A stretch of 64,000 nucleotides of DNA from Ruegeria atlantica (GTDB lineage: Bacteria; Pseudomonadota; Alphaproteobacteria; Rhodobacterales; Rhodobacteraceae), in the NCBI RefSeq assembly GCF_013032505.1, contig NZ_WQCG01000001.1, positions 868,001 to 932,000 on the forward strand, given 5' to 3'. Shown one piece after another: positions 55,926 through 64,000 of the stretch. Position numbers and translations under genes: made by a program. Under the pieces are notes generated by a model. The model ran no database searches. It was not told the origin of the DNA and saw only the letters and a program-made list of their open reading frames with translations. Position 1 is the first letter of the stretch, and each line of letters starts with the position of its first letter.

Positions 55926-55935
55926 GGTCGCACCC

Positions 55936-56886
55936 ATGCTGACACAAGATCAGATTGGCAAGTTCCAGACGGACGGATACCTCGTGGTCGAGGATGTTAT
56001 CCCTGCCGATGTCCTTGATCGGGTACAGACCGAATACTCGGATGTCCTGAGCCGGCTCTATGACGGTTGGTACGAAAAAGGGCTGGTCAAGGACGAACCG
56101 TCTGGAATGACCTTCTGGGACAAACTTCTGTCCGCTTATCAGGCCGGTTGCGACTATTTCCAGCCGCTGGACATCTCGTTGCCCGGCGATCGGATCATGG
56201 CGGACACACCGTTCCATATCGGGCCTGCAGTGTTCGACTTGCTAACGGCCCGGCCCATGCTTGACATTGTCGAGCAGTTGATCGGGCCAGAGTTGGTGAG
56301 CAATCCAATCCAGCACGTTCGGCTGAAGCCCCCCGCTCTCAAGCTGTCCAAGGATGAGGTGCGCGCGCACATCACAGCGACGGACTGGCATCAGGACCGG
56401 GCGGTTGCGTTGGAGGATGCGGATCAGACCGACATGGTCACGGTGTGGATTGCCGTCAACGATGCAACGCTCGAAAACGGCTGCCTGCAAGTGCTGCCAA
56501 AGGCACAGGACCAATCCATCCTACCGCATTGCGCGCGGACGCAGACTGGTATTGCCGACGGATTCATTGACGAAGGCCGGGCTGTGCCCCTTCCTGTCAA
56601 GGCGGGCGGGATCATCCTGTTTCACCCTCTGACGCCACATGCTTCGCTGGTCAATGAAACGGACCGGTTCCGCTGGTCGTTCGACATTCGCTTCAGTGCG
56701 GCAGGCCAGCCCACCGGTCGAGACCATTTCCCCAGCTTCATCGCGAGGTCCAGATCGCACCCCGAAACCGAACTGCGAGATTGGCGTGTCTGCAATTCCA
56801 ATTGGGAAGCGGCGCGAGCAAGGCTGTCCGGACAACCGCACATAGATATTCACCGATGGACATCGGACTCACCGTTCTGCGCCTAG
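55936..56886 (+). CDS. PhyH-family Fe/2-oxoglutarate oxygenase in the sugar-acid operon
   Basis: 316 residues. Iron ligands His152-x-Asp154 (ATDWHQDRAV) and His235 (LTPHASLVN), with Arg in DRFRWSFDIRF for 2-oxoglutarate. Begins 10 bases after dctM with GAGGT at 7 bases, so it is in the same transcript. An oxygenase is not part of classical hexuronate breakdown; it may act on a methylated, acylated or otherwise modified uronate or sugar acid entering by the TRAP system. Substrate unknown. Confidence 0.87.
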   Translation: MLTQDQIGKFQTDGYLVVEDVIPADVLDRVQTEYSDVLSRLYDGWYEKGLVKDEPSGMTFWDKLLSAYQAGCDYFQPLDISLPGDRIMADTPFHIGPAVFDLLTARPMLDIVEQLIGPELVSNPIQHVRLKPPALKLSKDEVRAHITATDWHQDRAVALEDADQTDMVTVWIAVNDATLENGCLQVLPKAQDQSILPHCARTQTGIADGFIDEGRAVPLPVKAGGIILFHPLTPHASLVNETDRFRWSFDIRFSAAGQPTGRDHFPSFIARSRSHPETELRDWRVCNSNWEAARARLSGQPHIDIHRWTSDSPFCA

Positions 56887-56910
56887 CTGCTGCCGCCAGG
56901 AAAGCTGATT

Positions 56911-58413
56911 ATGACTTTTGTACGTTTAGATCGAACGGATAGCGTGGTGGTTGCAACTCGGCCCCTGGAGGTCGGCAGTATGGTCGAGGATGTCACGACC
57001 AATGCGCGCATCCCCTCGGGACACAAGGTTGCCACGCGAAATCTTGCACCGGGTGATCCAGTCAGAAAATACGCCCAGATCATCGGTTACGCCACCCAAC
57101 CGATCGAACCTGGCGACCATGTGCACACCCACAATATCGAGTTCCGCAACACTAGTGTGGACTACGAGTTTGCGACGGATCACAGGCCCATGAAACCCGC
57201 CACCTCGGTCGATACGTTCATGGGCTACCACCGGGACAGTGGTCGGGTCGGCACGCGCAATTACATCGCGGTTCTGACCACAGTTAATTGTTCGGCGACT
57301 GCGGCCCGTATGATCGCCAACCACTTCACGCCGGACAAGTTGGCCGAGTTTCCGAACGTCGACGGCGTGGTGGCCTTTGTCCACGGAACGGGCTGCGGAA
57401 TGGCCGATTCCGGCGACGGTTTCGAAGCACTTCAACGGGTCATGTGGGGGTTTGCGAAACATCCCAACCACGCTGCCGTTCTAATGGTCGGTCTGGGCTG
57501 CGAGATGAACCAGATCGACTGGCTGCTGGACGCGTATGGTCTGAAGCAAAGTCCCACCTTCCAGACGATGAACATCCAGAACGTCGCCGGATTGCGCCGG
57601 ACCGTGGAAGCGGGCATCGGCAAGATTAACAAGATGCTGCCCATTGCGAATGAGGTGAGGCGCAGCGAAGCCCCGGCGTCTGAATTGATAGTTGCGCTGC
57701 AATGCGGTGGATCGGACGCTTGGTCAGGCGTGACCGCAAACCCTGCGCTCGGGCATGCCTGCGACCTGTTGGTGTCCCAAGGAGGCACAGGAGTCCTTGC
57801 GGAAACGCCCGAAATCTACGGAGCCGAACACCTTTTGACCCGCCGCGCCCTTGGTCGTGCAACTGGGGAAAAACTGATCGGACTGATCGATTGGTGGCAG
57901 GACTATACCGCCCGCAATCACGGTTCGATGGACAACAACCCAAGTCCCGGCAACAAGCAAGGCGGTCTGACGACCATCCTTGAGAAGTCGTTGGGGGCAG
58001 CGGCGAAGGGCGGAACAACCCCATTGACCGGTGTATTCAAATACGCCGAACCCATCACCGCCAAAGGATTCACCTTCATGGACAGCCCCGGATATGACCC
58101 GGCCTCGGTGACCGGGCAGATCGCCGCCGGATGCAACCTAGTGTGCTTCACCACAGGGCGCGGTTCTGCCTTTGGGTCGAAACCGGCGCCCACGCTGAAA
58201 ATCGCTACCAATTCTGAATTGGCAGCGCGCATGCCGGAAGACATGGACGTGGATGCGGGCGACATTCTGACCAAAGGTGCCAGCGTCGAAGAAAAAGGAC
58301 AGGAAATATACCGAAGGCTTCTGCAAGTCGCCTCTGGCGCGCGGACCAAATCAGAGGCGCAAGGCTTGGGTGACTACGAATTCGTTCCCTGGCAAATCGG
58401 AGCGGTGATGTGA
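56911..58413 (+). CDS. uxaA: UxaA-family altronate dehydratase
   Basis: 500 residues, close to normal altronate dehydratase length. Residues 5-90 are a SAF domain (DSVVVATRPLEVGSMV, PGDHVHTHNIEF); then the UxaA body with VFVHGTGCGMA, ALQCGGSDAWSGVTANPALG, FMDSPGYDPASVTGQIAAG. UxaA converts D-altronate to 2-keto-3-deoxygluconate; with a partial uxaC, a reductase and a KDG-kinase-like gene nearby, the galacturonate branch fits. Related galactarate dehydratases share the fold. Stop overlaps the next GTG start (GTGA). Confidence 0.87.
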   Translation: MTFVRLDRTDSVVVATRPLEVGSMVEDVTTNARIPSGHKVATRNLAPGDPVRKYAQIIGYATQPIEPGDHVHTHNIEFRNTSVDYEFATDHRPMKPATSVDTFMGYHRDSGRVGTRNYIAVLTTVNCSATAARMIANHFTPDKLAEFPNVDGVVAFVHGTGCGMADSGDGFEALQRVMWGFAKHPNHAAVLMVGLGCEMNQIDWLLDAYGLKQSPTFQTMNIQNVAGLRRTVEAGIGKINKMLPIANEVRRSEAPASELIVALQCGGSDAWSGVTANPALGHACDLLVSQGGTGVLAETPEIYGAEHLLTRRALGRATGEKLIGLIDWWQDYTARNHGSMDNNPSPGNKQGGLTTILEKSLGAAAKGGTTPLTGVFKYAEPITAKGFTFMDSPGYDPASVTGQIAAGCNLVCFTTGRGSAFGSKPAPTLKIATNSELAARMPEDMDVDAGDILTKGASVEEKGQEIYRRLLQVASGARTKSEAQGLGDYEFVPWQIGAVM

Positions 58414-59414
58414 AACGGATTCTTGTAGCCGGCGGCGGATTAATCGGTATCCGCCACGTGCGCGCCGTGATCGAGCATCCCGGCTGCGTGTTGGTCGGGT
58501 TGGCCGATCCAGATGGCTCGATCCACGTCGACGCGCCGCGTTTCGCCAGTATGGACGAGGTTCAGGGCCCGGTAGATGGTGTCATCATCGCGACGCCAAC
58601 CCGCCTGCATGCCGAACATGGCATTCTGGCCGCATCCCGCGGTTGGCACATGCTGATCGAAAAGCCGGTTGCCGCATCGGTCGACGATGCCCAGCGCTTG
58701 AGGGCGGCCGTTCGCAAGGCCGATGTCCGCAGCCTTGTAGGCCACCATCGGCGGTATCACACAACCTTGCAGCACCTGAAAGAGGTGATCGCGCAAGGTA
58801 CGATCGGACAAGTCATCAACGTCTCGTTGCTGTGGGCCATGCGTAAACCCCAGAGCTATTTTGAACAGAACTGGCGGACATCTGATGGCAGTCCAGTCAT
58901 GATCAATCTGGTGCATGATATCGATGTCTTGCGCTTTGTGATTGGAGAAATCTCGGATGTCGTCGCCCTGCCCGGAGCATCAATCCGCGGATCGGATAGG
59001 ATAGAAAGCGGGGCTGTTGCGATCGCGTTCGAAAACGGCGCGACGGGGACTATCAGCTTTGCCGACACTTCACCCAGCCCTTGGGGGTTTGAGGCCGGAA
59101 CCGGCGAAAACCCGAATATCGGCACGACCCACCAGGACATGATGTGGATCACGGGAACCAGTGGTGCTGTGAGTTTTCCCTCCATGACACTGTGGCGTGG
59201 AAAGGATTGGGGGACTGCGGCCCAAAAGGACCAGCTTACACGACCGGAACAGCAACGCGCACCATTGGAGGTGCAACTGGATCATTTCCTTGACGTGATC
59301 GACGGCGCCCCTCCACTGATCGACGTCGAGGATGCAGCCCGGACGCTCGAGGTCACATCATGGATAGAAGAGGGGCTAAAGGCGCGAACAACTCGAGCGC
59401 GGGCGCCGGCCTGA
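58410..59414 (+). CDS. Gfo/Idh/MocA family oxidoreductase
   Basis: 334 residues. Rossmann motif ILVAGGGLIGIRHVRAV and the family EKP motif (MLIEKPVAASVDDAQ), plus the GHHRRYHTT and NLVHDIDVLRF blocks. These NAD(P)-dependent enzymes oxidise sugars, inositols or sugar acids. It starts with GTG overlapping uxaA by 4 bases, so its substrate is probably tied to that enzyme. Exact reaction unknown. Confidence 0.87.
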   Translation: MKRILVAGGGLIGIRHVRAVIEHPGCVLVGLADPDGSIHVDAPRFASMDEVQGPVDGVIIATPTRLHAEHGILAASRGWHMLIEKPVAASVDDAQRLRAAVRKADVRSLVGHHRRYHTTLQHLKEVIAQGTIGQVINVSLLWAMRKPQSYFEQNWRTSDGSPVMINLVHDIDVLRFVIGEISDVVALPGASIRGSDRIESGAVAIAFENGATGTISFADTSPSPWGFEAGTGENPNIGTTHQDMMWITGTSGAVSFPSMTLWRGKDWGTAAQKDQLTRPEQQRAPLEVQLDHFLDVIDGAPPLIDVEDAARTLEVTSWIEEGLKARTTRARAPA

Positions 59415-59553
59415 TGGACATGCGGCCCGGCAAAATACCGGACCACTCAAAAATCAATGATATTCCACCGGGCAAAATGAGCAATTAAACTGAAAAGCCG
59501 CCCGCACCAGACACAAGAATGGAAACCTTACACATTCACGGAAAGGGAGACCT

Positions 59554-60441
59554 ATGAGCAAACCATCAATCGGGTTTATCGGCTTGGGACTAATGGGCGG
59601 AGCCATGGTGAGCCGGCTGTTGGACCAAGGATACTCGGTCGCTGTATTGGGAAACCGCGACCGCACACACCTGGACGCCGCGATTGACCGGGGCGCCCGC
59701 GAGATGCACAACGCCCAAGAACTGGCTCAGGCCAGCGACATCGTGATGTTGTGCATGGGCACCTCCGAACAGGTCGAGGGTCGAATGCGAGGTACAGATG
59801 GAGTGATTGCGGGATTGAAACCCGGGGCGGCCGTCATCGACTTTGGCACCTCTCTCCCAGGCAGTACACGCGCCTTGGCCGAAGAGGTTGCCGCAGCCGG
59901 TGGAAGCTATCTTGATGCACCGCTTGGCCGGACGCCGGCGCACGCGCTCGAAGGCAAGCTCAACATCATGACGTCCGGCAACAAGGCTGCCTTCGACAAA
60001 GCCGAGCCGACACTGAAGGATTTGGGCGAAAACGTCTTTTACCTTGGCCCCGTTGGATCCGGACACACGATCAAGCTGATCAACAACTTCTTCGGAATGA
60101 CCGTCGCGAACGCGATGGCCGAAGCTTTTGCCATGGCAGATATCACGGGTGTTGACCGCGAGCAGGTGTATGACGTTATGGCCGCAGGGCCGCTGCATTC
60201 CGGAATGATGGATTTCGTCAAAGCCTACGGCGTCGAGAATGACCCAAACCAACTGGCCTTCGCCATCAAGAACGCGGCGAAAGACCTTGGGTATTATGAC
60301 CGCATGGCGCGCGAAGCAGGCGTTACCAGCGTGATGTCGCAGGGGGCGCTTTTGGCGCTGAATGACGCGCGCGACCACGGACAGGCGGATGACATGGTCA
60401 GCCAGATGGTTGACTACTACGTCAAGCGTTTCAACACCTGA
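59554..60441 (+). CDS. HIBADH-family dehydrogenase (tartronate semialdehyde reductase-like)
   Basis: 295 residues: NAD(P) motif GFIGLGLMGGAMVSRLL, catalytic Lys in SGHTIKLINNFFG, and DAPLGRTPAHALEGKLN for the substrate loop, which differs from the commoner DAPVSGG. This change separates it from the HIBADH-type gene at 48485 (DAPVSGGTKG). A ribosome site AAAGGGAGA precedes the ATG. A 139-base gap after the Gfo/Idh gene contains nothing else recognisable. Confidence 0.83.
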   Translation: MSKPSIGFIGLGLMGGAMVSRLLDQGYSVAVLGNRDRTHLDAAIDRGAREMHNAQELAQASDIVMLCMGTSEQVEGRMRGTDGVIAGLKPGAAVIDFGTSLPGSTRALAEEVAAAGGSYLDAPLGRTPAHALEGKLNIMTSGNKAAFDKAEPTLKDLGENVFYLGPVGSGHTIKLINNFFGMTVANAMAEAFAMADITGVDREQVYDVMAAGPLHSGMMDFVKAYGVENDPNQLAFAIKNAAKDLGYYDRMAREAGVTSVMSQGALLALNDARDHGQADDMVSQMVDYYVKRFNT

Positions 60442-60444
60442 TCG

Positions 60445-61326
60445 ATGGCTGTCACCGCCAACCCCAATGCGGACCTGCCGCGCCTTGGCATCGTGCTGAT
60501 GCTGACGGCGTGGCTATTCTTTTCGCTGGTGGACCTTGGGGCCAAGTGGTTGGCATTGGCCGGCGTGCCGGCATTTCAGTTGGCGTTCATGCGTTATGCG
60601 GGGCACTTCGTGATCTCTGTGGGCGTGATCGCCAAGGGCGGGATTGAGGCCAGCCGGTTCAAGACCGACCATCCATGGCAGGTCATTAGCCGGGCCTTGC
60701 TGCTGATCTCGGCGACCGTTTTCAATTTTTTTGCCCTGCGGTTTTTGCCTCTGACCGTCGTGTCGGCAATCATGTTCTCAAGCCCGGTCATCGTGTGCTT
60801 CCTGTCCGTTTTCGTTTTGAAGGAGAGAGTGGGACCATGGCGTTGGGCGGCTATCATCCTGGGTTTTCTGGGGGTGTTGGTTGTCGTGCGGCCCTTTGGC
60901 TCGGCCTTTCATCCGACCATGCTGCTGATAGTTTACAACGCCACCGCGTTGGCTTTTTACTCGATCATGACGCGCAGGCTGTCCGGGGTTGTTGCCGTGG
61001 ACACCATGCAATTCTACCTCGGGCTTACCGGGACGGTGGTCCTGCTGCCCTTCGCCATCTGGTTTTGGGTTCAGCCGGAAAACATGTGGAGCCTGATAGT
61101 CCTGATCAGCCTAGGCGTCTTTGGCTGGTGCGGGCATCAACTGCTGACGAACGCGCATCGGTTCGGAACGGCGAACCAGTTGATGCCATTCACCTATTCG
61201 TTCCTGATCTACGTTGCGATCTGGGGCTATCTGTTCTTTGACACAGTACCGGACGCATTCACGTTGGCAGGGGCTGCGCTGATCATGGTCGCCGGGCTCA
61301 TCATCTGGAAAAGAGAAAAGAAATGA
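60445..61326 (+). CDS. DMT-superfamily (EamA) transporter
   Basis: 293 residues, ten membrane segments in two EamA repeats (GIVLMLTAWLFFSLVDLGAK at the start; VVSAIMFSSPVIVCFLSVFV ending repeat 1). Starts 3 bases after the dehydrogenase stop and its own stop overlaps the kinase start (ATGA). Such drug/metabolite permeases carry varied small molecules; here likely import or export of a pathway intermediate. Confidence 0.87.
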   Translation: MAVTANPNADLPRLGIVLMLTAWLFFSLVDLGAKWLALAGVPAFQLAFMRYAGHFVISVGVIAKGGIEASRFKTDHPWQVISRALLLISATVFNFFALRFLPLTVVSAIMFSSPVIVCFLSVFVLKERVGPWRWAAIILGFLGVLVVVRPFGSAFHPTMLLIVYNATALAFYSIMTRRLSGVVAVDTMQFYLGLTGTVVLLPFAIWFWVQPENMWSLIVLISLGVFGWCGHQLLTNAHRFGTANQLMPFTYSFLIYVAIWGYLFFDTVPDAFTLAGAALIMVAGLIIWKREKK

Positions 61327-62186
61327 CGCGAATTGCCTGCATCGGTGAAGCAATGATCGAATTGTCCATGCTGGAGACCGGCGCGAAGGTGGGCGTCGCG
61401 GGGGATACGCTGAACACAGCCATCTACATGCACCGCGCGGCTCCTGATCTGCAGGTGGAGTATGTGACATGTCTGGGCGACGACCCGTTCTCAGGGCGCA
61501 TCGCGGACTTTATCGCCAGCCATGGCATCGGGACATCCGGCATCCGCATCATTCCCAACGCTTCTCCGGGACTATACGCGATCACGACCTCTGCGGACGG
61601 TGAACGCAGCTTCACCTATTGGCGCAGCGAGGCGGCCGCCCGCCAGCTTTTTGCCGATCATGACTTCAGCTCGCTGAAAGGTTACGACGTGCTGTACTTG
61701 TCAGGGATTTCCGTGGCCATTCTTCCGCATTCAGTAAGGCTTGCGCTTCTGGACTGGCTCGAAGGCTCTTCAGTCCGGTTGGTCTATGACAGCAATTTTC
61801 GTCCGCGTCTTTGGGACAGCGCCGAACACGCCCGGCAGATCAACCAACGGCTTTGGCAGCGTGCAGATATTGCCCTACCATCTATCGACGACGAGATGGC
61901 ACTGTTCGGGGAATGCGCGGATCAAGTGGCGGCACGCTTTACCGATCATCACGGTGTCGGTGCATTGAAACGCGGAGAGGATGGCCCTCTGTCCATTGGT
62001 CAGAACATTGACCAAACCTATGAGCCTGCCAAAAACGTGCTGGATACCACAGCGGCGGGCGACAGTTTCAACGGTGGGTACCTCGCAGCCTTGCTGACAG
62101 GAAAATCGCAGGCCAAGGCCCTGATGGCCGGACACAATCTGGCGTCCACCGTTGTTCAGTTCCGCGGCGCGATCACTCCCGGATAA
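61323..62186 (+). CDS. kdgK: PfkB-family sugar kinase, 2-keto-3-deoxygluconate kinase-like
   Basis: 287 residues. Opens IACIGEAMIELSMLETG; glycine motif VAGDTLNTAIYMHRAAP; and the PfkB catalytic signature DTTAAGDSFNGGYLAALL with the base Asp. The spacing and GDTLNTAIYM block match KdgK, which phosphorylates 2-keto-3-deoxygluconate, the product of UxaA. Overlaps the DMT stop by 4 bases and, at its 3-prime end, the converging mannitol-dehydrogenase gene by 14 bases. Confidence 0.87.
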   Translation: MTRIACIGEAMIELSMLETGAKVGVAGDTLNTAIYMHRAAPDLQVEYVTCLGDDPFSGRIADFIASHGIGTSGIRIIPNASPGLYAITTSADGERSFTYWRSEAAARQLFADHDFSSLKGYDVLYLSGISVAILPHSVRLALLDWLEGSSVRLVYDSNFRPRLWDSAEHARQINQRLWQRADIALPSIDDEMALFGECADQVAARFTDHHGVGALKRGEDGPLSIGQNIDQTYEPAKNVLDTTAAGDSFNGGYLAALLTGKSQAKALMAGHNLASTVVQFRGAITPG

Positions 62187-63369
62187 GTGACGCGAGATCC
62201 TCAGCGCCAACAAGGTCCAAAAGCGGCACTACCGGATCTTGCTGTGTGACAGCCGAGGCGATTTCCAACGCGCAAGGATCGTTCAGCGTCCTGCCCTTGG
62301 CGATCTCGGACATGCAAAAGGAGATCCAGGCCCGCATCCCTGCGATCACCGCCTGAGAGCCGGTCTCACGGAGTGTGGGAACAAACCGATACGGCAGCTT
62401 CTGGCTGCCATCCATCGCGATTTGGTCCAGACGGTGCGCCAGCTCGAGGTTTTCAAAGCGGCGCAACAAAGCCTCGGCATAGTCCGGAACCTGTACTTGC
62501 AGTGCTGCGGGCAGCGTTGCGCCCGCATCCTTCATCAACTCGGTAACCAGCGGGCGCAAAACCGGGTCTTGAACCGCTTCGTGAACGTAGGTCAGGCCTC
62601 GCTCCAACCCGGCATAAGCCAAGAGGGAATGGGCACCGTTCAACATGCGTAGCTTTCGCATCTCGTGCGGGGCCACGTCATCGACCAGTTGCACGCCCGG
62701 CCAATCGGGATGTGGCCCGACGAAATTGTCCTCGACCACCCACTCCGAGAACGCCTCGGTTGGAACAGCCATAGGATCGCCGCTGATTGCGCGAACGGCG
62801 TCCGTGGTAGCCGGGGTGATCCGGTCGACCATCGCGTTGGGAAAGCGAACTGCGTCCCAATTCACGTCCAGACCGGCTGCATTTGCAAAATCGGCAACTG
62901 CCGTTTCAAGCGTTTTGCCGTTTTCCATGCGATTGTCGCAGCTTAGCACCGTCACTGGCTTGCGCCGTTCCGCGAGGCCAAAAGCGAGAAACCCGATCAG
63001 CGTTGCGGGCCCCTGCCCCGCCAGATCGGCAGCAATCGCCGGGTCCTGAAGGTTCAGATTGCCCGCTGCGTCCAAGTGATAACCTTTTTCGGTGACGGTC
63101 GCCGAGATGATCTCGGCATCCGCCATCACATTGAGAATCTCGGCGCGATCCTCGGGCGCGACCAGAACGTCCCGCAGAGCTTTTATGCGCCGGACGCCCT
63201 GCCCCTGTACGCACAAATCGTACTCGAAACCCTGGCCGGCCAATCCATCCCGAACCGAGGATGAACGCAGGCTAACGCCGACAACGTCCCATCCGCCCGC
63301 TTGATCGGTGTAGTCCAGCAAATGCGCCCGGGCGAAGTTTCCAAGACCGAAGTGAAGAATGGTACCCAT
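62173..63369 (-). CDS. mannitol dehydrogenase family, fructuronate/tagaturonate reductase-like
   Basis: 398 residues, polyol-specific long-chain dehydrogenase. Marks: TILHFGLGNFARAHLLDYT, LSCDNRMENGKTLETAV, VDRITPATTD, and MRKLRMLNGAHSLLAYAG. In this position, immediately after the uronate isomerase gene (ATG follows its TAG with no gap), it should reduce fructuronate or tagaturonate to mannonate or altronate, the UxuB/UxaB step. Mannitol or arabinitol oxidation by the same fold is the alternative. Confidence 0.85.
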   Translation of the reverse strand: MGTILHFGLGNFARAHLLDYTDQAGGWDVVGVSLRSSSVRDGLAGQGFEYDLCVQGQGVRRIKALRDVLVAPEDRAEILNVMADAEIISATVTEKGYHLDAAGNLNLQDPAIAADLAGQGPATLIGFLAFGLAERRKPVTVLSCDNRMENGKTLETAVADFANAAGLDVNWDAVRFPNAMVDRITPATTDAVRAISGDPMAVPTEAFSEWVVEDNFVGPHPDWPGVQLVDDVAPHEMRKLRMLNGAHSLLAYAGLERGLTYVHEAVQDPVLRPLVTELMKDAGATLPAALQVQVPDYAEALLRRFENLELAHRLDQIAMDGSQKLPYRFVPTLRETGSQAVIAGMRAWISFCMSEIAKGRTLNDPCALEIASAVTQQDPVVPLLDLVGAEDLASLIRE

Positions 63370-64000
63370 CTAGCTTTGCAACCCGTAAACCTGTTTCGCC
63401 AGATCGACCGCCAGCAATCGCGCCAGATGCTCGGCACTGTCCCGGCCGAAATAGCCGCGCGCAACCTGCTCGGCCAAATGAATAGAAACACCTCGTCGCC
63501 ACAGGTCGTGACGAGCTGGAATGGACAGAAAAGCCCGCGTGTCGTCATTGAATCCGGCCAGATTGTAGTATCCGGCCGTTTCAACGACCTGATCGAAATA
63601 CCGCGCAATCCCGGCTGGGCTGTCGTGGAACCACCAAGGCGGCCCGATCCGAAGGCACGGCCAATGCCCCGCCATTGGCGCCAGTTCACGGGCATAGGTG
63701 CTTTCGTCCAATGTGAAGAGAATGATCCGCAGTTCCGGCGAGTTTCCGACCCGGTTCAACAGCGCCTCAAGGCCCGTGACCCAATCCATCGCGATTGGAA
63801 TGTCAGCCCCCTTGTCCCGTCCGAAGTCCCGCATTACCGCGTCGTTCGTGTTGCGCTTGCTGCCCGCGTGTATCTGCATGATTAGACCATCATCGACAGA
63901 CATCTGCGCCATTTCGATCAGCATATGCCCGTAGAAACGGCGAGCATCCTGTTCGGCCCCTTCCCGCCGTCTCAGCCGTTGGTACAGCGCATCCGGGTCT
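63370..64000 (-). CDS. uxaC: uronate isomerase (UxaC), partial at the window edge
   Basis: C-terminal 210 or so residues of glucuronate isomerase; the rest lies beyond 64000. The frame stays open to the edge, so the ATG at 63924 is internal. Family marks: LRIGPPWWFHDSPAGIAR and GFNDDTRAFLSIPARHD, ending WRRGVSIHLAEQVARGYF. Isomerises D-glucuronate to fructuronate and D-galacturonate to tagaturonate. Full-length UxaC is about 470 residues. Adjacent to its likely next enzyme. Confidence 0.92.
   Translation of the reverse strand, partial: DPDALYQRLRRREGAEQDARRFYGHMLIEMAQMSVDDGLIMQIHAGSKRNTNDAVMRDFGRDKGADIPIAMDWVTGLEALLNRVGNSPELRIILFTLDESTYARELAPMAGHWPCLRIGPPWWFHDSPAGIARYFDQVVETAGYYNLAGFNDDTRAFLSIPARHDLWRRGVSIHLAEQVARGYFGRDSAEHLARLLAVDLAKQVYGLQS

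Noticed and set aside
63370..63924. uxaC starting at ATG 63924
   Set aside because: The frame is open to the window edge and the residues before this Met continue the isomerase sequence, so the gene is partial.

Overview
The window looks like a chromosome segment of a marine-type alphaproteobacterium of the Rhodobacteraceae (Roseobacter group). This is inferred from the gene families: three class III nucleotide cyclases, DUF1127 genes followed by hairpins with CCTCCTCC loops, a TRAP transporter feeding sugar-acid catabolism, many LysR regulators, arylsulfatase, DUF1326/DUF2182, HlyU and cold-shock genes. No rRNA or tRNA gene and no CRISPR array was seen. No species is assigned.

Region 1 (1-14.5 kb) is a mosaic of short units: a periplasmic sulfatase, a catalytic-domain-only tyrosine recombinase, an acetyltransferase-like protein, a SAM methyltransferase, two paralogous cyclase/TPR proteins (one probably starting at CTG), a DUF2182/DUF1326/DUF1059/GFA gene run with a divergent LysR gene, and a flavin monooxygenase. 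A degenerate palindromic repeat built around ATGTCCGCT...AGCGGACAT recurs between genes here and further on.

Region 2 (14.5-18.3 kb) holds a run of poorly characterised genes: a P-loop protein, a secreted protein of six Cys-containing repeats, a 45-residue membrane protein coupled to an unknown protein, and a mini ParB/sulfiredoxin-fold protein. A fatty acid desaturase broken by several lesions and a cold-shock protein follow.

Region 3 (19-28 kb) is dominated by one gene of about 2,500 codons. It encodes a cytoplasmic hybrid histidine kinase with eleven tandem GAF domains, HisKA, HATPase and two receiver domains. A separate HPt protein and a receiver-adenylate/guanylate cyclase follow directly, so the operon looks like a complete phosphorelay ending in cyclic-nucleotide synthesis.

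Region 4 (28.5-40.3 kb) contains a LysR gene divergent from two small DUF1127 genes with a probable CcsR/cuckoo-type anti-Shine-Dalgarno sRNA downstream, then an aldo/keto reductase, a cysteine-dioxygenase-like cupin, HlyU, an AI-2E-family permease, a lipid kinase, an alcohol dehydrogenase, and a TauD-type dioxygenase divergent from its likely LysR regulator. Two head-to-tail, both inactivated IS6-type insertion sequences close the region.

Region 5 (40.6-64 kb) is a sugar-acid catabolic island. It has (a) idonate/gluconate dehydrogenase-like genes with a PhyH oxygenase; (b) a minus-strand operon (SDR, IlvD/Edd dehydratase, FAH hydrolase, 2-hydroxyacid dehydrogenase, LysE exporter) that fits the non-phosphorylating 2,4-diketo-3-deoxy-sugar-acid route; (c) a two-gene HIBADH/DenD operon; (d) a GntR regulator and a long plus-strand operon with TRAP transporter, enolase-superfamily dehydratase, PhyH oxygenase, UxaA, Gfo/Idh oxidoreductase, HIBADH-like dehydrogenase, DMT permease and a KDG-kinase-like gene, met by a converging uxuB-like gene and partial uxaC. 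Together (d) covers hexuronate import and conversion towards KDPG; the aldolase is not in view. The end of the window looks richer in G+C by eye than the 15-40 kb part.
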